Shown here: positions 8,220-18,829 of the stretch, piece by piece | How positions within the stretch are numbered: the first letter of the stretch is position 1 | How the letters are laid out: each line of letters starts with the position of its first letter | DNA from: an uncultured Alphaproteobacteria bacterium | Lineage (GTDB): Bacteria > Pseudomonadota > Alphaproteobacteria > HIMB59 > GCA-002718135 | Assembly: GCA_902603095.1 (NCBI GenBank) | Contig: CACKTS010000004.1 | Span: 1-62,240 of the forward strand | DNA length: 62,240 nucleotides | Reading direction: 5' to 3' | Notes under the pieces: generated by a model | Databases searched by the model: none | The model's input: the letters and a program-made list of their open reading frames with translations, nothing else | What the model was told of the DNA's origin: nothing | Position numbers and translations under genes: made by a program

Positions 8220-9527
8220 ATGGCTTTAAGCTTTAAACACTCTTCAATATTATTAATAATTATTTTTGGTTTATTTATTTTTATATCAAATTCATTAAAA
8301 TTAGATTTAAATAAAAATAGATTATTCGAATTAAATAAAAATGAAAATGATATTAATATAATTAATAAAAATCAAAATTTAATACAAAAAAATATTAAAA
8401 ATCTAAACAAAGTAAATAATAAAATTCCTACAAATCAAGAACAGATTTATAATGAAATTTTAATAATAGTTAAAAAGGGTCAAACTTTTTCAAAAATCTT
8501 AGATAATATTAGTTTAAAAAATGAAAAAAAATTTCAAATTATTGACTCAATAAACAAATTATTTAATTTAAAAAAATTAAAAATTGGACAAAAAATATTA
8601 TTCTACCTTGACAACAATAAATTAATTAAAAAAATAAAAATAGAAATTGATTTTAAAACAGATTTGGTTGTTAGAATAGATGAAGAAATCAACTCTCAAA
8701 TAATCCAATTGGAAACAGTTTATGATAATGATTCTAAAGAATTTTTAATAAAAAACTCACTATATTCAGATGGTAAAAAGAACGGTATACCAGATGAAAT
8801 ATTGATTAAACTTATTCAATTGTTTAGTTTTGATTTAGATTTTCAAAGAGATATAATAAAAGATACATCAGTTTCCGTATCATATCAAACAATTTTTGTT
8901 GAGGATAAATCAAATTCTTATTTTGGCGATTTAGACTATGCAAAAATTTCAGTAAAAAATAATGAATTAGAATATTTTAAATTTATTACAAATGAGGGTT
9001 ACACTGATTATTTTAATAGAGAAGGTAAAAATGTTAAAAAATCTTTACTCAAAACTCCTTTAGATGGTGCGAAACTTTCATCTAATTTTGGAATGAGAAA
9101 ACATCCAATACTTGGTTACAATAAAATGCATAAAGGTATTGACTTTGCTGCACCAATGGGAACTCCAGTTTATGCAGGTGGAAATGGAGTAGTAGAGATT
9201 GCTGGGAGAAATGGAAGTTATGGTAAATACATCCGTATTCGACATAATAACGGATATAAAACTGCTTATGCTCATTTAAGTGGTTTTAAGAAAGGTATAA
9301 GTATAGGTAAGAGAGTTAATCAAGGAGAAGTTATAGGTTATGTTGGAAGCACAGGAAGATCTACGGGTCCACATTTACATTATGAAATAATTTATCAAAA
9401 TAAACAAATCAATCCAATGACTTTAAAATTACCTTCAGGAAAAGTTTTAAAAAATGAAGAACTTAAAAGATTTGAGAAAAATTTTAGAGAAATATATGCA
9501 AATCATTTAAATAATTTATTTGAATAG
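8220..9527 (+). CDS. M23 family murein endopeptidase, membrane-anchored
   Basis: A cell-wall hydrolase expected to cut peptide crosslinks in peptidoglycan from the periplasm. Residues 7-25 form a signal anchor. Residues about 80-130 contain a LysM-like segment (VKKGQTFSKIL to KIGQKILFYL). The M23 domain spans about 285-395, with zinc ligands H304 and D308 (MHKGIDFAAP), H352 (AHL) and H387 (GPHLHYE). Layout and length (435) match MepM-like DD-endopeptidases. The middle segment is Asn/Lys-rich. It is third in a tight three-gene run and ends base to base with the convergent DUF4167 gene. Confidence 0.9.
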   Translation: MALSFKHSSILLIIIFGLFIFISNSLKLDLNKNRLFELNKNENDINIINKNQNLIQKNIKNLNKVNNKIPTNQEQIYNEILIIVKKGQTFSKILDNISLKNEKKFQIIDSINKLFNLKKLKIGQKILFYLDNNKLIKKIKIEIDFKTDLVVRIDEEINSQIIQLETVYDNDSKEFLIKNSLYSDGKKNGIPDEILIKLIQLFSFDLDFQRDIIKDTSVSVSYQTIFVEDKSNSYFGDLDYAKISVKNNELEYFKFITNEGYTDYFNREGKNVKKSLLKTPLDGAKLSSNFGMRKHPILGYNKMHKGIDFAAPMGTPVYAGGNGVVEIAGRNGSYGKYIRIRHNNGYKTAYAHLSGFKKGISIGKRVNQGEVIGYVGSTGRSTGPHLHYEIIYQNKQINPMTLKLPSGKVLKNEELKRFEKNFREIYANHLNNLFE

Positions 9528-9968
9528 TTATTTTGATTTTCTAACTTTTTTTTTAACTGGCTCTGATATAAATTGAACAGACTCAATAGATTGTTCTTTA
9601 TCTTTATCATTATCTTGATTTTCTTCTTCTTCTACTTTTTCTTTATCTATTTCAGTTGATTCTTTATTTTCATCTAAATCATTATTTTCAATATAATTTA
9701 ATTTTTTTTCTTGCGAAGACTCTTGATCTTCCAAAGTGATTCCTAATTCTATCATCATTCGGTAATAATGATCAGTAAATTGAAAATAGTATTCAGATTG
9801 TATTCTGTCCCCTGAGCTAAAAGTATCTTTAGCTAGTTTTAAATATTTGTTATATTGTTGTGTGATATTACCTTTATTTCTTCCTTTAGAACCATAATTA
9901 TTGTTTCTTTTATAATTTGGCCTCCTATTTGATTTAAAGGTCACACGACCATTCTTCTTCGTATACAT
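9528..9968 (-). CDS. DUF4167 domain protein
   Basis: A 146-residue basic-then-acidic protein. The first 75 residues are the DUF4167 module of alphaproteobacteria: Arg/Asn-rich (FKSNRRPNYKRNNNYGS), then YLKLAKDTFSSGDRIQSEYYFQ and DHYYRMM. The C-terminal half is low-complexity acidic (Glu/Asp/Lys). The role is unknown; the basic N-terminus suggests nucleic-acid binding. It follows prmC after a 78-bp gap, the usual alphaproteobacterial position. Confidence 0.9.
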   Translation of the reverse strand: MYTKKNGRVTFKSNRRPNYKRNNNYGSKGRNKGNITQQYNKYLKLAKDTFSSGDRIQSEYYFQFTDHYYRMMIELGITLEDQESSQEKKLNYIENNDLDENKESTEIDKEKVEEEENQDNDKDKEQSIESVQFISEPVKKKVRKSK

Positions 9969-10046
9969 ATTTTAATTAGTTATTTTAATGAAAACTCTTT
10001 AATTTAAATCTAAATCTTAAATTACAATTTTCTTATTATTCTTATT

Positions 10047-10877
10047 CTATAACTTTGATAACAACATAATTCTATCTTTTTTTTGCAAATCTTGTCTTTT
10101 TTTTATATAATTTAAACCAGATAACTTGAAGATTTCTTTACATGAATTAAATTGCCTTTCTCCAATCTCAATAATTAAATGGGCATTTTTATTCATTATT
10201 TTTGGTATTTTTTGGGCTAATTTCCTATAAAAATTTAGTCCATCATCTCCTCCATTTAAAGCAATTTTGGGTTCAAAATTTTTTATTCCTATGCTTAGAT
10301 CCTTATATTCAGATTTTGATAAATATGGAGGATTGGATACAATTAAATCAAAAGAGGTATTAATTTTATCTATTGAAATTCTTTTTGTTACAATTTTATT
10401 TAGTAATTTTTTGTTTTTTATATTTTTATTTGCTACCTCAATTGCTTTATCTGAAATATCAATCGCTGTGATTCTTGCATTATTAAATTCTCTTGATAAA
10501 GATATAGCAATAGCTCCTGACCCAGTTCCAATATCAAGTATAGTAAATTTTTTTTGTTTATTTTTAATTAAATTTAAACTTTCTTCTATTATACCTTCAG
10601 TTTCTGGTCTAGGATCTAAAACAAACCTATTTACATAAAAATCATCTTTCCAAAAACTTTTTTTATTTATAATTTTTGAAATAGGCTCGTGTTTTAATCT
10701 TCTATTTAAAAATTTATTAAATTTTTTCAAATTAATATGTTCTATATTAATATTACTCAATATAATTTCATTTTTCACATATTTAGAATAATTTAAAAGA
10801 ACTCTAAGATCAATTTCAGGGTTTGGAATACTTATTTGTTTTAATTTATTTAAATTTGAAAGAATAAAATTATTCAT
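10047..10877 (-). CDS. prmC: Peptide chain release factor glutamine methyltransferase
   Basis: Methylates the glutamine of the GGQ motif in release factors, which speeds termination. The SAM-binding motif is [14 protein letters not shown] (from about residue 114) and the catalytic NPPY is at 182-185. Length (276) is normal for PrmC/HemK. It overlaps the 3' end of its substrate gene prfA by 8 bp in the same operon, the standard pairing. Confidence 0.96.
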   Translation of the reverse strand: MNNFILSNLNKLKQISIPNPEIDLRVLLNYSKYVKNEIILSNINIEHINLKKFNKFLNRRLKHEPISKIINKKSFWKDDFYVNRFVLDPRPETEGIIEESLNLIKNKQKKFTILDIGTGSGAIAISLSREFNNARITAIDISDKAIEVANKNIKNKKLLNKIVTKRISIDKINTSFDLIVSNPPYLSKSEYKDLSIGIKNFEPKIALNGGDDGLNFYRKLAQKIPKIMNKNAHLIIEIGERQFNSCKEIFKLSGLNYIKKRQDLQKKDRIMLLSKL

Positions 10878-11946
10878 TTCCTAATTCAGCTAATTTACTT
10901 GCCTCATCACCTGCTATTAATGGATTAATTAATTCATTCAAGTTTCCTTCAAGAATTTCATTTAAATTATATAAAGTTAAATTAATTCTATGATCTGAAA
11001 CTCTTCCCTGAGGAAAATTATACGTCCTAATTCTTTCAGAGCGATCACCCGATCCAACTTGATTCTTTCTTTCTAATGATCTTTTTTTATTTTTTTCCTG
11101 TATTTCATTATCCAAAATTCTTGATCTCAAAATTTTTAATGCCTTAGCTTTATTTTTATGTTGTGATTTTTCGTCTTGTTGTGAAACAACGATTCCTGAA
11201 GGAATATGTGTTATTCTAACAGCACTGTCAGTGGTATTTACTGACTGACCACCTGGTCCACTTGATCTAAAAACATCAATTCTTAAATCTTTGTCTTCAA
11301 TAGTTATATCAACTTCTTCGGCCTCTGGAAGAACTGCCACAGTTGCTGCAGAGGTGTGAACTCTTCCACTACTTTCTGTAGTTGGCACTCTTTGAACTCT
11401 ATGAACACCAGATTCATACTTTAATTTTGAAAAAACATTGTATCCAGATATATTGCAAATTACTTCCTTAACTCCCTTTAAACCAGTCTCTGATATTGAT
11501 AAAACCTCAAATTTCCAATCATTTAAGTCAGAAAACTTTTGATACATAGAAAATAAATCAGCAGCAAACAGTGATGCCTCATCCCCTCCTGTTCCTGCTC
11601 TAATTTCAAGAATTGAATTTTTTTTATCGTTTTCATCTTTTGGAATTAATAATTTCATTAATTCATTTTCAAGTAAATTAATTGATTTTCTTTTTTCTTT
11701 TAATTCAGTTTCCGCCATTTCTCTTATTAATTTGTCTTTATCTTCAACTAATTTAGAAAGTTCATTCAATTCATTCTTATCTTCCTTATATCTTTTAATA
11801 GTATCAACTATAGGTGATAAATCAGCGTACTCTTTATTTAGTTGTACCAATTTATCTTTATTCAAATCTGACTGATTATTAAGATTATTTTCTATATCTC
11901 TGAATTTTATTTCAATATTTTTAAATTGTTTCTCAAAATTTATCAT
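10870..11946 (-). CDS. prfA: Peptide chain release factor 1
   Basis: Recognises UAA and UAG stop codons and triggers peptide release. The GGQ motif is at residues 232-234 ([15 protein letters not shown]), and the codon-reading PxT tripeptide is PTT at 188-190 within [15 protein letters not shown]. The PxT type identifies RF1 rather than RF2 (SPF). At 358 residues it is full length. The start overlaps the hisS stop (ATGA). Confidence 0.97.
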   Translation of the reverse strand: MINFEKQFKNIEIKFRDIENNLNNQSDLNKDKLVQLNKEYADLSPIVDTIKRYKEDKNELNELSKLVEDKDKLIREMAETELKEKRKSINLLENELMKLLIPKDENDKKNSILEIRAGTGGDEASLFAADLFSMYQKFSDLNDWKFEVLSISETGLKGVKEVICNISGYNVFSKLKYESGVHRVQRVPTTESSGRVHTSAATVAVLPEAEEVDITIEDKDLRIDVFRSSGPGGQSVNTTDSAVRITHIPSGIVVSQQDEKSQHKNKAKALKILRSRILDNEIQEKNKKRSLERKNQVGSGDRSERIRTYNFPQGRVSDHRINLTLYNLNEILEGNLNELINPLIAGDEASKLAELGNE

Positions 11947-13175
11947 TTAATAAATTCCAAAATATTAGATAAATCTTTTACTCTTTGATCTCCGTTTGAT
12001 AAGTTTTTAACAGTAAAATTATTATTAATATTTTCATCTTCACCAATAATTATTGCAAAATTTGCTTTTTTCTCATTAGCAATTGATAGAGATTTTTTTA
12101 AATTATATTTATAGTTCCAATAAACAGAATAATTATTTTTAATTAAAAAATCATAAACTTTAAGGGCATGTGTTTTATATTTTTCATTCAGTATAGCTAA
12201 ATGTATATGTTGATTTTTAAATGAAATATCATCCATTAAAAGCATAATTCTTTCAATTCCCCCAGCAAATCCAACTCCCGGTATATCTTTGCCTCCAAGA
12301 ACTTCTATAAGTCCATTATATCTTCCTCCACCAATTATAGTATCCTGACTACCAATTTCATTTGTTTTGAATTCAAAAACCGTATTGCAATAATAGTCTA
12401 ATCCTCGTACAAGAGTTGGATCTTCATAAATTAAAATATCCAATTCATTAAGACATTTTTTTATTTGTTCATAATCATTTAAATTTTCTTTAGATAAAAA
12501 CTCTAGTAATACTGGAGCTTTATCAATAACTTCCTTATCTTCAATTCTTTTTGAATCTAGTATTCTTAATGGGTTTAATTTAATTTTATCTTTGCTCTCA
12601 CTACATAATAAATTTTTATTTTGATTAAAATAATCAGTCAAAATTTTTTTATAATTATCTAAATTTTCTCTTGTGCCCAATGAATTAATATGTAATTTTA
12701 TTTTTTTCTTAGGAATTAGTTTTTTAATTAATAAATTTGCTAAATTTATAATTTCTACATCAGCAAATGAGTCATTAGTCCCAAAATTTTCAAAATTAAT
12801 TTGATTAAACTGACGATATCTTCCTTTTTGAGGTCTTTCTCTTCTAAACATTTGACCTGTTCCAAATAATTTAACTGGCAGTTTGTTTAGCAGGCCATTT
12901 GATATTGCTGCCCTAATCATTGGTGTAGTGTATTCTGGCCTTAGTGTAATCTCATCATCATTTCTATCTTTGAAAGTATACATTTCTTTTAAAACTACAT
13001 CACTTTGTTCACCTAAAGGTTTTCTAAAAAGTTCAGTACTTTCAAAAATTGGTGTAATTAACTCTTCAAAACCAAATTGATATGCAGTTTTTTTAACTTC
13101 AAAAACAATCTTATTAAACTTCTCTATATCTTTTCCAAATAAGTCATGAGTTCCTCTAACAGGATTAATTTTCAT
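11943..13175 (-). CDS. hisS: Histidyl-tRNA synthetase
   Basis: Class II synthetase charging tRNA-His. Motif 2 is [16 protein letters not shown] and the histidine-binding HisA motif is [15 protein letters not shown]; the C-terminal anticodon-binding domain follows. The 410-residue length is slightly below E. coli (424). The canonical PQKGRYRQF motif is the ordinary bacterial form, not the divergent form found in the alphaproteobacteria whose tRNA-His lost G-1; this last point is from memory of the family. One base separates it from ispG upstream. Confidence 0.96.
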   Translation of the reverse strand: MKINPVRGTHDLFGKDIEKFNKIVFEVKKTAYQFGFEELITPIFESTELFRKPLGEQSDVVLKEMYTFKDRNDDEITLRPEYTTPMIRAAISNGLLNKLPVKLFGTGQMFRRERPQKGRYRQFNQINFENFGTNDSFADVEIINLANLLIKKLIPKKKIKLHINSLGTRENLDNYKKILTDYFNQNKNLLCSESKDKIKLNPLRILDSKRIEDKEVIDKAPVLLEFLSKENLNDYEQIKKCLNELDILIYEDPTLVRGLDYYCNTVFEFKTNEIGSQDTIIGGGRYNGLIEVLGGKDIPGVGFAGGIERIMLLMDDISFKNQHIHLAILNEKYKTHALKVYDFLIKNNYSVYWNYKYNLKKSLSIANEKKANFAIIIGEDENINNNFTVKNLSNGDQRVKDLSNILEFIK

Positions 13176-13176
13176 A

Positions 13177-14271
13177 TTATTTCTCTATATTATTATTAGC
13201 TTTTTTTCTTATAATATTTTCTAAGTATGGTGCTAAATCTATGTCTTTAACTATATGATTTTTTTTACCATCTAAATATATCATATGTGTATTGTTGCCG
13301 CCACCTGTGATACCAATATTCGTCATATTTGCCTCTCCTGGACCATTTACTACACAACCAATAATTGAAACTGTTAAAGGATTTTCTATATCTTCTAAGG
13401 ATTTTTCTAATTTTTTAACTAAATCTATAACTTGAAATTGTTGTCTTGCACATGAGGGACAAGAAATAATTTTTACTCCTCTATTTCTTATACCCAAGCT
13501 TTTTAAAATTTCAAATCCAACTTTTACTTCTTCTTCAGGTTCATCCGATAATGAAACCCTTATGGTATCACCTATTCCTCCAAGTAAAAGATTTCCCATA
13601 CCTATGGAAGATTTGATTGATCCAGTTCTTTTTCCACCAGCTTCAGTGATGCCTAAGTGAAGTGGGTAATCACATTTTTTAGAAAGACTCTCATAAGCTT
13701 TCATAGCCATAAAAATATCAGAAGATTTTACACTAATTTTAAAGTTGAAAAAGTCGTTATCTTCAAGAATTTTAATATTATCTAAAGCGCTCTCAACTAA
13801 AGCATCTGGGTTTGGTTCTGAAAATTTCTCTAATATTTTTTTATCTAAACTTCCAGCATTAACTCCAATTCTCATAGAGCAATTATTATCTTTAGCTGCT
13901 TTTATTACATCTTTTACTTTTTCTATTGATCCAATATTACCTGGATTTATTCTTAAACAACTTGCTCCATTTTCAGCTGCTTCTATTGCTCTTTTATAAT
14001 GAAAATGAATATCAGCTATTATTGGTACCATACTATGTTTTGTTATTTCTTTTAAAGCTTGAGTAGAATCTTTGTCTGGAACAGATACTCTAACTAAATC
14101 AGCGCCACATTTTATTACTCTATTTATTTGCTTTAAAGTAGCATTCACATCTGTTGTAAGCGTGTTTGTCATAGTTTGCACTAATATTGGATTATCTCCT
14201 CCAACTAATAAATCTCCTACATTTACTACACGCGTTTTTCTTCTGTTAATTTTTTGGTACGATCTTAACAT
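13177..14271 (-). CDS. ispG: 4-hydroxy-3-methylbut-2-enyl diphosphate synthase
   Basis: Iron-sulfur enzyme of the non-mevalonate isoprenoid pathway, making HMBPP from MEcPP. The [4Fe-4S] ligands are C271 and C274 (SCPSCARQQ), C306 ([12 protein letters not shown]) and E313. The N-terminal barrel carries [11 protein letters not shown]. Length 364 matches the short bacterial form. It lies four bases downstream of rodZ and feeds the same pathway as ispA at 2492. Confidence 0.96.
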   Translation of the reverse strand: MLRSYQKINRRKTRVVNVGDLLVGGDNPILVQTMTNTLTTDVNATLKQINRVIKCGADLVRVSVPDKDSTQALKEITKHSMVPIIADIHFHYKRAIEAAENGASCLRINPGNIGSIEKVKDVIKAAKDNNCSMRIGVNAGSLDKKILEKFSEPNPDALVESALDNIKILEDNDFFNFKISVKSSDIFMAMKAYESLSKKCDYPLHLGITEAGGKRTGSIKSSIGMGNLLLGGIGDTIRVSLSDEPEEEVKVGFEILKSLGIRNRGVKIISCPSCARQQFQVIDLVKKLEKSLEDIENPLTVSIIGCVVNGPGEANMTNIGITGGGNNTHMIYLDGKKNHIVKDIDLAPYLENIIRKKANNNIEK

Positions 14272-14275
14272 ATAA

Positions 14276-15082
14276 CTAATTATTAAAATTATTATCCAGA
14301 ACTAAAGATTCAACTACCTGCCCTTTTTTTCCTATTTTACCTCTAACTTTTTGGTTTATAAGGACTAAAATATGTCCAGCATTTCCAGATGTAATTGAAT
14401 AGTTTAACTTAGAGTCATAAGAATATTCTTCATCTTTATTCATAAGTTGACTCAATATCATTTCATCATTCTCATCTCTTAATTGGATCCAAGTATCATC
14501 TAAAAATTTAAGAGTAATTAGTGAAGATTTATCGTCTTTTACTTTAGATGAAGCAGCAATTACACTTGATGAATTAATATTGTTATCTGTTTCAGCATAA
14601 TTTAAATCTTTATTTTCAATATTTTTCTTATTCAATTTTTCTAAATTTGCACTTTCAACAATTGGTATATAGTTTTCTGGTAAATCTGGAATTACAGCAT
14701 ATTCTCTTGAAGGTCTGCTATCACTTATAAACAATAGATAAAATGAAGAAAAAATAATTAGGATTAAAGAGAGTGAGAATGCTTTGTTAGAAAATAAAAT
14801 ATTTTTTTTGATTATTGGTCTTTGAATCTCAATTTGATTTTTTTCTTCTGGAAAGTGTTCTTTTTTAAATTGATCTATAAGTTGTTTATCATCTAATTCT
14901 AAATATGAGCAGTAAGATCTTAAATGACCTATTAAAAATACAAAATTAATATTTTCTTTAATTTCATTATTTTCTAAATCATGGATAATATCTTTAGATA
15001 TTTTTAATTCGTCAGATACATTTTTTAATGTAAGATTTTTTATTTCTCTTTGTTTTTTTAGTTTTTGTCCAACAAGTTCCAT
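14276..15082 (-). CDS. rodZ: RodZ-like cytoskeletal membrane protein
   Basis: A 268-residue bitopic protein linking MreB to the inner membrane in rod-shape control. Residues 1-75 are the cytoplasmic helix-turn-helix domain ([20 protein letters not shown]), used for MreB contact rather than DNA binding. One membrane helix is at about 101-119 and a Ser/Asn-rich linker follows. The C-terminal DUF4115 domain starts near [12 protein letters not shown]. Its place just upstream of ispG is conserved in many bacteria. Confidence 0.87.
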   Translation of the reverse strand: MELVGQKLKKQREIKNLTLKNVSDELKISKDIIHDLENNEIKENINFVFLIGHLRSYCSYLELDDKQLIDQFKKEHFPEEKNQIEIQRPIIKKNILFSNKAFSLSLILIIFSSFYLLFISDSRPSREYAVIPDLPENYIPIVESANLEKLNKKNIENKDLNYAETDNNINSSSVIAASSKVKDDKSSLITLKFLDDTWIQLRDENDEMILSQLMNKDEEYSYDSKLNYSITSGNAGHILVLINQKVRGKIGKKGQVVESLVLDNNFNN

Positions 15083-15093
15083 ATTAGCTAATT

Positions 15094-16299
15094 TTATAGG
15101 TTATAAACCTCATGTAAAGATTTCACAGCTATATTTGTGTATTTTTCATCAATTAAAACACTTATTTTTATCTCAGATGTTGAAATTGCAAGTATATTTA
15201 TTGCATTTTTAGCAAGTGTTTTAAACATTTTTTCAGCTACACCAGATTGGGACATCATTCCCATTCCTATAACTGAAATTTTTGCCACATTTTTATCAAG
15301 TGATAAAGATTTGTAATCTAATTCATTATTATTATTTTCCAGTATTGATTTAGTTAAATCATAATCTTTTTGATTTATAGTAAAAGTAATATTTGCTAAT
15401 ATTCCATCTTGAGATATATTTTGAACAATCATATCAACATTAATATTATTTTCTGACATAAGGCTGAAAATCTTTGCAGAAATTCCAGGCTTGTCTAATA
15501 TTCCTGAAATAGTTACTTTAGCTTCATTTTTACTATAACTAACACCACTAACAATTTCTTTTTCTATTAATTTTTTTTCATCTACTATGAAAGTGCCTGA
15601 TTTTTTGGTTAAAGAAGATAAAACTTGTAAAGTTAAATTATTCTTCATTGCTAATTCAACTGACCTTGTATGTAATACTTTTGCCCCTGTTGAAGACATT
15701 TCAAGCATTTCTTCATAAGACAATTTAGAGATTTTTTTTGCACTTTTTTCTATATTGGGATCAGTAGTATAAACACCTTCAACATCAGTATATATGTCAC
15801 ATCTTTCGGCTTCTACTGCTGAAGCAATAGCAACTGCAGTAGTATCTGAGCCTCCTCTTCCTAGGGAAGTAATATTCCCATTTACACTTATTCCTTGAAA
15901 GCCAGCTAATACAATTACATCGTTATTTTCAAAGAAATTGTTAATTCTGTTATTGTCAATTTTCAGAATCTTTGCTTTTTCATGATTATCATCAGTAATT
16001 ATAGGTATTTGCCAACCTAAAAGAGGTATTGAATTAATACCTTCTTTCTTCAAAGCTATAGATAACAAGCCTATACTAACTTGTTCACCTGAAGTTAAGA
16101 CTAAATCACTTTCAATAGAATTTGGAGACTTAAAATCATCAAGATATTTTTGTAATTTATCTGTTTCACCAGCCATTGCTGATAAAACTACAATAATTTT
16201 ATTGTATTTAACTTCTTTAGATACTATTCCAACAATATTTTTTATCTTATCAGTATCAGCAACTGATGTACCACCAAATTTCATTACAATAGTATTCAT
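15094..16299 (-). CDS. lysC: Aspartate kinase
   Basis: First step of the aspartate family pathway to lysine, threonine and methionine. The kinase domain opens with KFGGTSVAD (residues 7-15) and contains LGRGGSDTTAVAIA and YTDVEGVYTTDP. Two ACT domains occupy about residues 265-400 and normally carry feedback control. The 401-residue monofunctional form has no homoserine dehydrogenase fused. It heads the minus-strand run to prmC, 64 bp from the divergent ubiG. Confidence 0.96.
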   Translation of the reverse strand: MNTIVMKFGGTSVADTDKIKNIVGIVSKEVKYNKIIVVLSAMAGETDKLQKYLDDFKSPNSIESDLVLTSGEQVSIGLLSIALKKEGINSIPLLGWQIPIITDDNHEKAKILKIDNNRINNFFENNDVIVLAGFQGISVNGNITSLGRGGSDTTAVAIASAVEAERCDIYTDVEGVYTTDPNIEKSAKKISKLSYEEMLEMSSTGAKVLHTRSVELAMKNNLTLQVLSSLTKKSGTFIVDEKKLIEKEIVSGVSYSKNEAKVTISGILDKPGISAKIFSLMSENNINVDMIVQNISQDGILANITFTINQKDYDLTKSILENNNNELDYKSLSLDKNVAKISVIGMGMMSQSGVAEKMFKTLAKNAINILAISTSEIKISVLIDEKYTNIAVKSLHEVYNL

Positions 16300-16363
16300 T
16301 GATATCTATATATTTAAATCTATTTGGGTATTATTATTATTAGTATAAAACACAAGGTTTAAC

Positions 16364-17065
16364 ATGAGATTTAAATCAAAAAAAAGCGAATTTGATCATT
16401 TTTCAAGACTCTCAGGTGAATGGTGGGCAAAAAATGGTAAGTTTAAAATATTACATGATATTCAACCAATTAGAATAAAATATATTCAAAATGCAATTAA
16501 TAAAAAAAAACTAAATAAGATAAAAATTTTAGATGTGGGTTGTGGAGGAGGTCTAATATCTGAAGGTATGTCTAAATTGGGAGCCAAGGTAACTGGAATA
16601 GATTTTGTAGAAGAAAATATCAATGTAGCAAAACTTCATGCTGCTGAAAATAACTTAAAAATAAATTATCTTGTAAAAAATTTTGAAAAAGAAGATATAA
16701 AATCTAAATTTGATGTTATTATAATTTTTGAAGTTTTAGAACATCTTGATGATTGGAAATCTTTTTTAAAAAAAATTAAATTAAATCTGAACCCAAATGG
16801 AGCGTTGATTATTTCAACTATAAATAAAAATTTAATTTCAAAATTTTTTGCTATAGACTTAGCTGAAAACTTTCTAAAGTGGATACCACAGAATACACAT
16901 AATTATCATAAATTTATAAAACCAGAAGAACTAGAATTTTTTTTATCTAAAAATAATTATAAAAATATAACATTCAAAGGTATGGTTTATGATCCTTTTA
17001 AATCATCATGGAAATTAAATTATAATTCAAAAATAAATTATTTTTGTAGCTGCTTTCTAAATTAA
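16364..17065 (+). CDS. ubiG: Ubiquinone biosynthesis O-methyltransferase
   Basis: SAM-dependent enzyme performing both O-methylations of ubiquinone biosynthesis. The family's N-terminal signature EWWAKNGKFKILHDIQPIR is followed by motif I, ILDVGCGGGLISEG, and FEVLEHLDD. At 233 residues it is near normal length. It ends on a TTAA tetranucleotide that is also the stop of the convergent DUF1178 gene. Confidence 0.93.
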   Translation: MRFKSKKSEFDHFSRLSGEWWAKNGKFKILHDIQPIRIKYIQNAINKKKLNKIKILDVGCGGGLISEGMSKLGAKVTGIDFVEENINVAKLHAAENNLKINYLVKNFEKEDIKSKFDVIIIFEVLEHLDDWKSFLKKIKLNLNPNGALIISTINKNLISKFFAIDLAENFLKWIPQNTHNYHKFIKPEELEFFLSKNNYKNITFKGMVYDPFKSSWKLNYNSKINYFCSCFLN

Positions 17066-17478
17066 TTAGTTTTTTTATTAGATTGAAATGGAAGCGGTGT
17101 AATACTTATATCTTCATCAATTAACTCTTTAGTTTGCTCAACAGTTGCTTCACCGTATATTGGTCTATCGTTTGATTCTCCATATTTAATTTTTTTTGCT
17201 TCTTCAGTAAACTTTTCTCCAACATAATCAAAGTTTTCTTCAACAATTTTTTTTATTTTATTAATATTGCTAGCCAAAGTTTTTTTGTTTTTAATTTTTT
17301 TTGAATTACTTTTTTTACTTATATTTGGTGCCACGAGTGTTTTTTTGATATTTGAACTTTCACAATTTGGGCAATTGATTAATTTATTTTTTTTTTGATT
17401 ATTAAATGCTAAAGTATTATCAAACCAACCTTCAAATGGATATTCACATTCAGTACAAATTAAATTAAAAACAATCAC
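17062..17478 (-). CDS. DUF1178 family protein
   Basis: A 138-residue protein with two CxxC pairs in the first 50 residues (CTEC at about 8-11 and CPNC near 40), likely one zinc ribbon. FEGWF between them is the DUF1178 signature. The C-terminal part has KKIKYGESNDRPIYGEAT, also typical. The start is GTG. Function unknown; the family is widespread in alpha- and betaproteobacteria. It shares its terminal TTAA with ubiG and follows an unknown gene after 25 bp. Confidence 0.87.
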   Translation of the reverse strand: MIVFNLICTECEYPFEGWFDNTLAFNNQKKNKLINCPNCESSNIKKTLVAPNISKKSNSKKIKNKKTLASNINKIKKIVEENFDYVGEKFTEEAKKIKYGESNDRPIYGEATVEQTKELIDEDISITPLPFQSNKKTN

Positions 17479-17503
17479 TTCTTTAATATTATATAATTTT
17501 TCA

Positions 17504-17962
17504 TTATTTCAATATTTGATCAGTATCTTTATTCTGAATTTCAATCAAAAGTACATTTTTATTAAACTTCGAGTTAATGATTGTACCCTTAGGCAAAGAA
17601 ATTCCGGTATTTTTATATAATAACATGCTTGTAAATTTTTTTTCATCTTTATAAATATCAATATTAGAAGTCTCATTAAAGGATAAAAATAATGAGTCAT
17701 TATTAATAATTTTTTTATTAATCGATATAGAACTAACATAATAATTTATTAAAATGTTAAAATTTCTTAATTTTTCTTCTGTTATATTTTCAAAATCAAT
17801 TATTTTATCTAATGGGAATTTTTGTTCATTTAATAAATGTAATAACTTTTCAACTAGATTAGATTTTAATATTTCTAAAAAATTTAATCCTTTGATCTTC
17901 TCATTTATTGAAATTGCTTCATTAATTACAATATCACATATATTTTTTGTAAGTGTTTCCAT
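17504..17962 (-). CDS. Hypothetical protein, 152 aa
   Basis: I do not recognise this protein. It has no signal peptide or membrane helix. The first 75 residues look alpha-helical and the last 70 strand-rich (TSMLLYKNTGISLPKGTIINSKF). The ATG start at 17962 lies 21 bp from the divergent methyltransferase gene. Codon use is like the neighbours, and it is probably cotranscribed with the DUF1178 gene downstream. Confidence 0.6.
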   Translation of the reverse strand: METLTKNICDIVINEAISINEKIKGLNFLEILKSNLVEKLLHLLNEQKFPLDKIIDFENITEEKLRNFNILINYYVSSISINKKIINNDSLFLSFNETSNIDIYKDEKKFTSMLLYKNTGISLPKGTIINSKFNKNVLLIEIQNKDTDQILK

Positions 17963-17983
17963 TAATAGTTTATATATATCTTA

Positions 17984-18829
17984 ATGATAAATAAAAAATA
18001 TCTTAAAAACTTAAGATGTAAAGAAATCAATAACAAAAATGACTTTATTTATGATTTATATAGTGAAAGATTAGTAGACTCTTTAGAAATCATAAATCTT
18101 AACTTTAAAAATATATTAATTTTAGGTGATCACGGGACTAGGATTCATAATTATATTTTAAAAAGGTTTAAAAATTCCTTCATAACTATTTGTGATTTTA
18201 GAAAAACGAATTCCAAATATGAAAAATTAAATAATTTTAAAGAAATTACTATGAATATAGATCTATGGGATATTGAGCCAAACAAGTATAATTTAATAAT
18301 TAGTAATTTTTTTTTAAATTGTAACGATAATATTTCATTTGTATTTGAAAAAATAATAAATTCTTTAATTCCAAATGGATTTTTTCTTTCCACACTACCT
18401 TCTAAAAAAAATTTTGATGAATTAAAATCTGCTATGATTAAAACAGATATTGAACTTTATGGAGGAGCTTATAATAGATTTAATAAAACAACTGATTTAG
18501 TTAAAATAATCGAATTTTTAAAAAAAAACAATTTTAGAATACCATTAGTTAATTTAGAAGAAATCAAATTAGAATATAAACAATTTGATAAATTACTTTA
18601 TGATGTACGTTCAATGAATTTATCTTATTATTATCAAGATAAAAAAAATACTTTTGAAAAGAAAGAATATTTTAAAGTTTTAGAAAAAAATTTTAAAATT
18701 AACTATGATAAAAATTTTTCTCTTACTACAGAGTTTTATATTATTTCGGGATGGAAAAATCATAATTCTCAACAAAAACCTTTGAAACCAGGTGAAGCTA
18801 AAAACAAATTAAGTGATTTTCTAAAGTAA
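17984..18829 (+). CDS. NDUFAF5/BioC-like SAM-dependent methyltransferase-fold protein
   Basis: A 281-residue relative of the mitochondrial complex I assembly factor NDUFAF5. The tell-tale C-terminus is ISGWKNHNSQQKPLKPGEAK, the counterpart of the GW..H.SQ motif in the human protein. The Rossmann fold begins at KNILILGDHGTRI, but the canonical GxGxG is altered to GDHGTR. NDUFAF5 hydroxylates an arginine of NDUFS7 rather than methylating. A complex I role here is inference; BioC-type activity is the alternative. The stop abuts that of argJ. Confidence 0.75.
   Translation: MINKKYLKNLRCKEINNKNDFIYDLYSERLVDSLEIINLNFKNILILGDHGTRIHNYILKRFKNSFITICDFRKTNSKYEKLNNFKEITMNIDLWDIEPNKYNLIISNFFLNCNDNISFVFEKIINSLIPNGFFLSTLPSKKNFDELKSAMIKTDIELYGGAYNRFNKTTDLVKIIEFLKKNNFRIPLVNLEEIKLEYKQFDKLLYDVRSMNLSYYYQDKKNTFEKKEYFKVLEKNFKINYDKNFSLTTEFYIISGWKNHNSQQKPLKPGEAKNKLSDFLK

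Noticed and set aside
10267-10638. A 123-codon open frame antisense to prmC
   Set aside because: Shadow frame; prmC with its NPPY motif is certain here.
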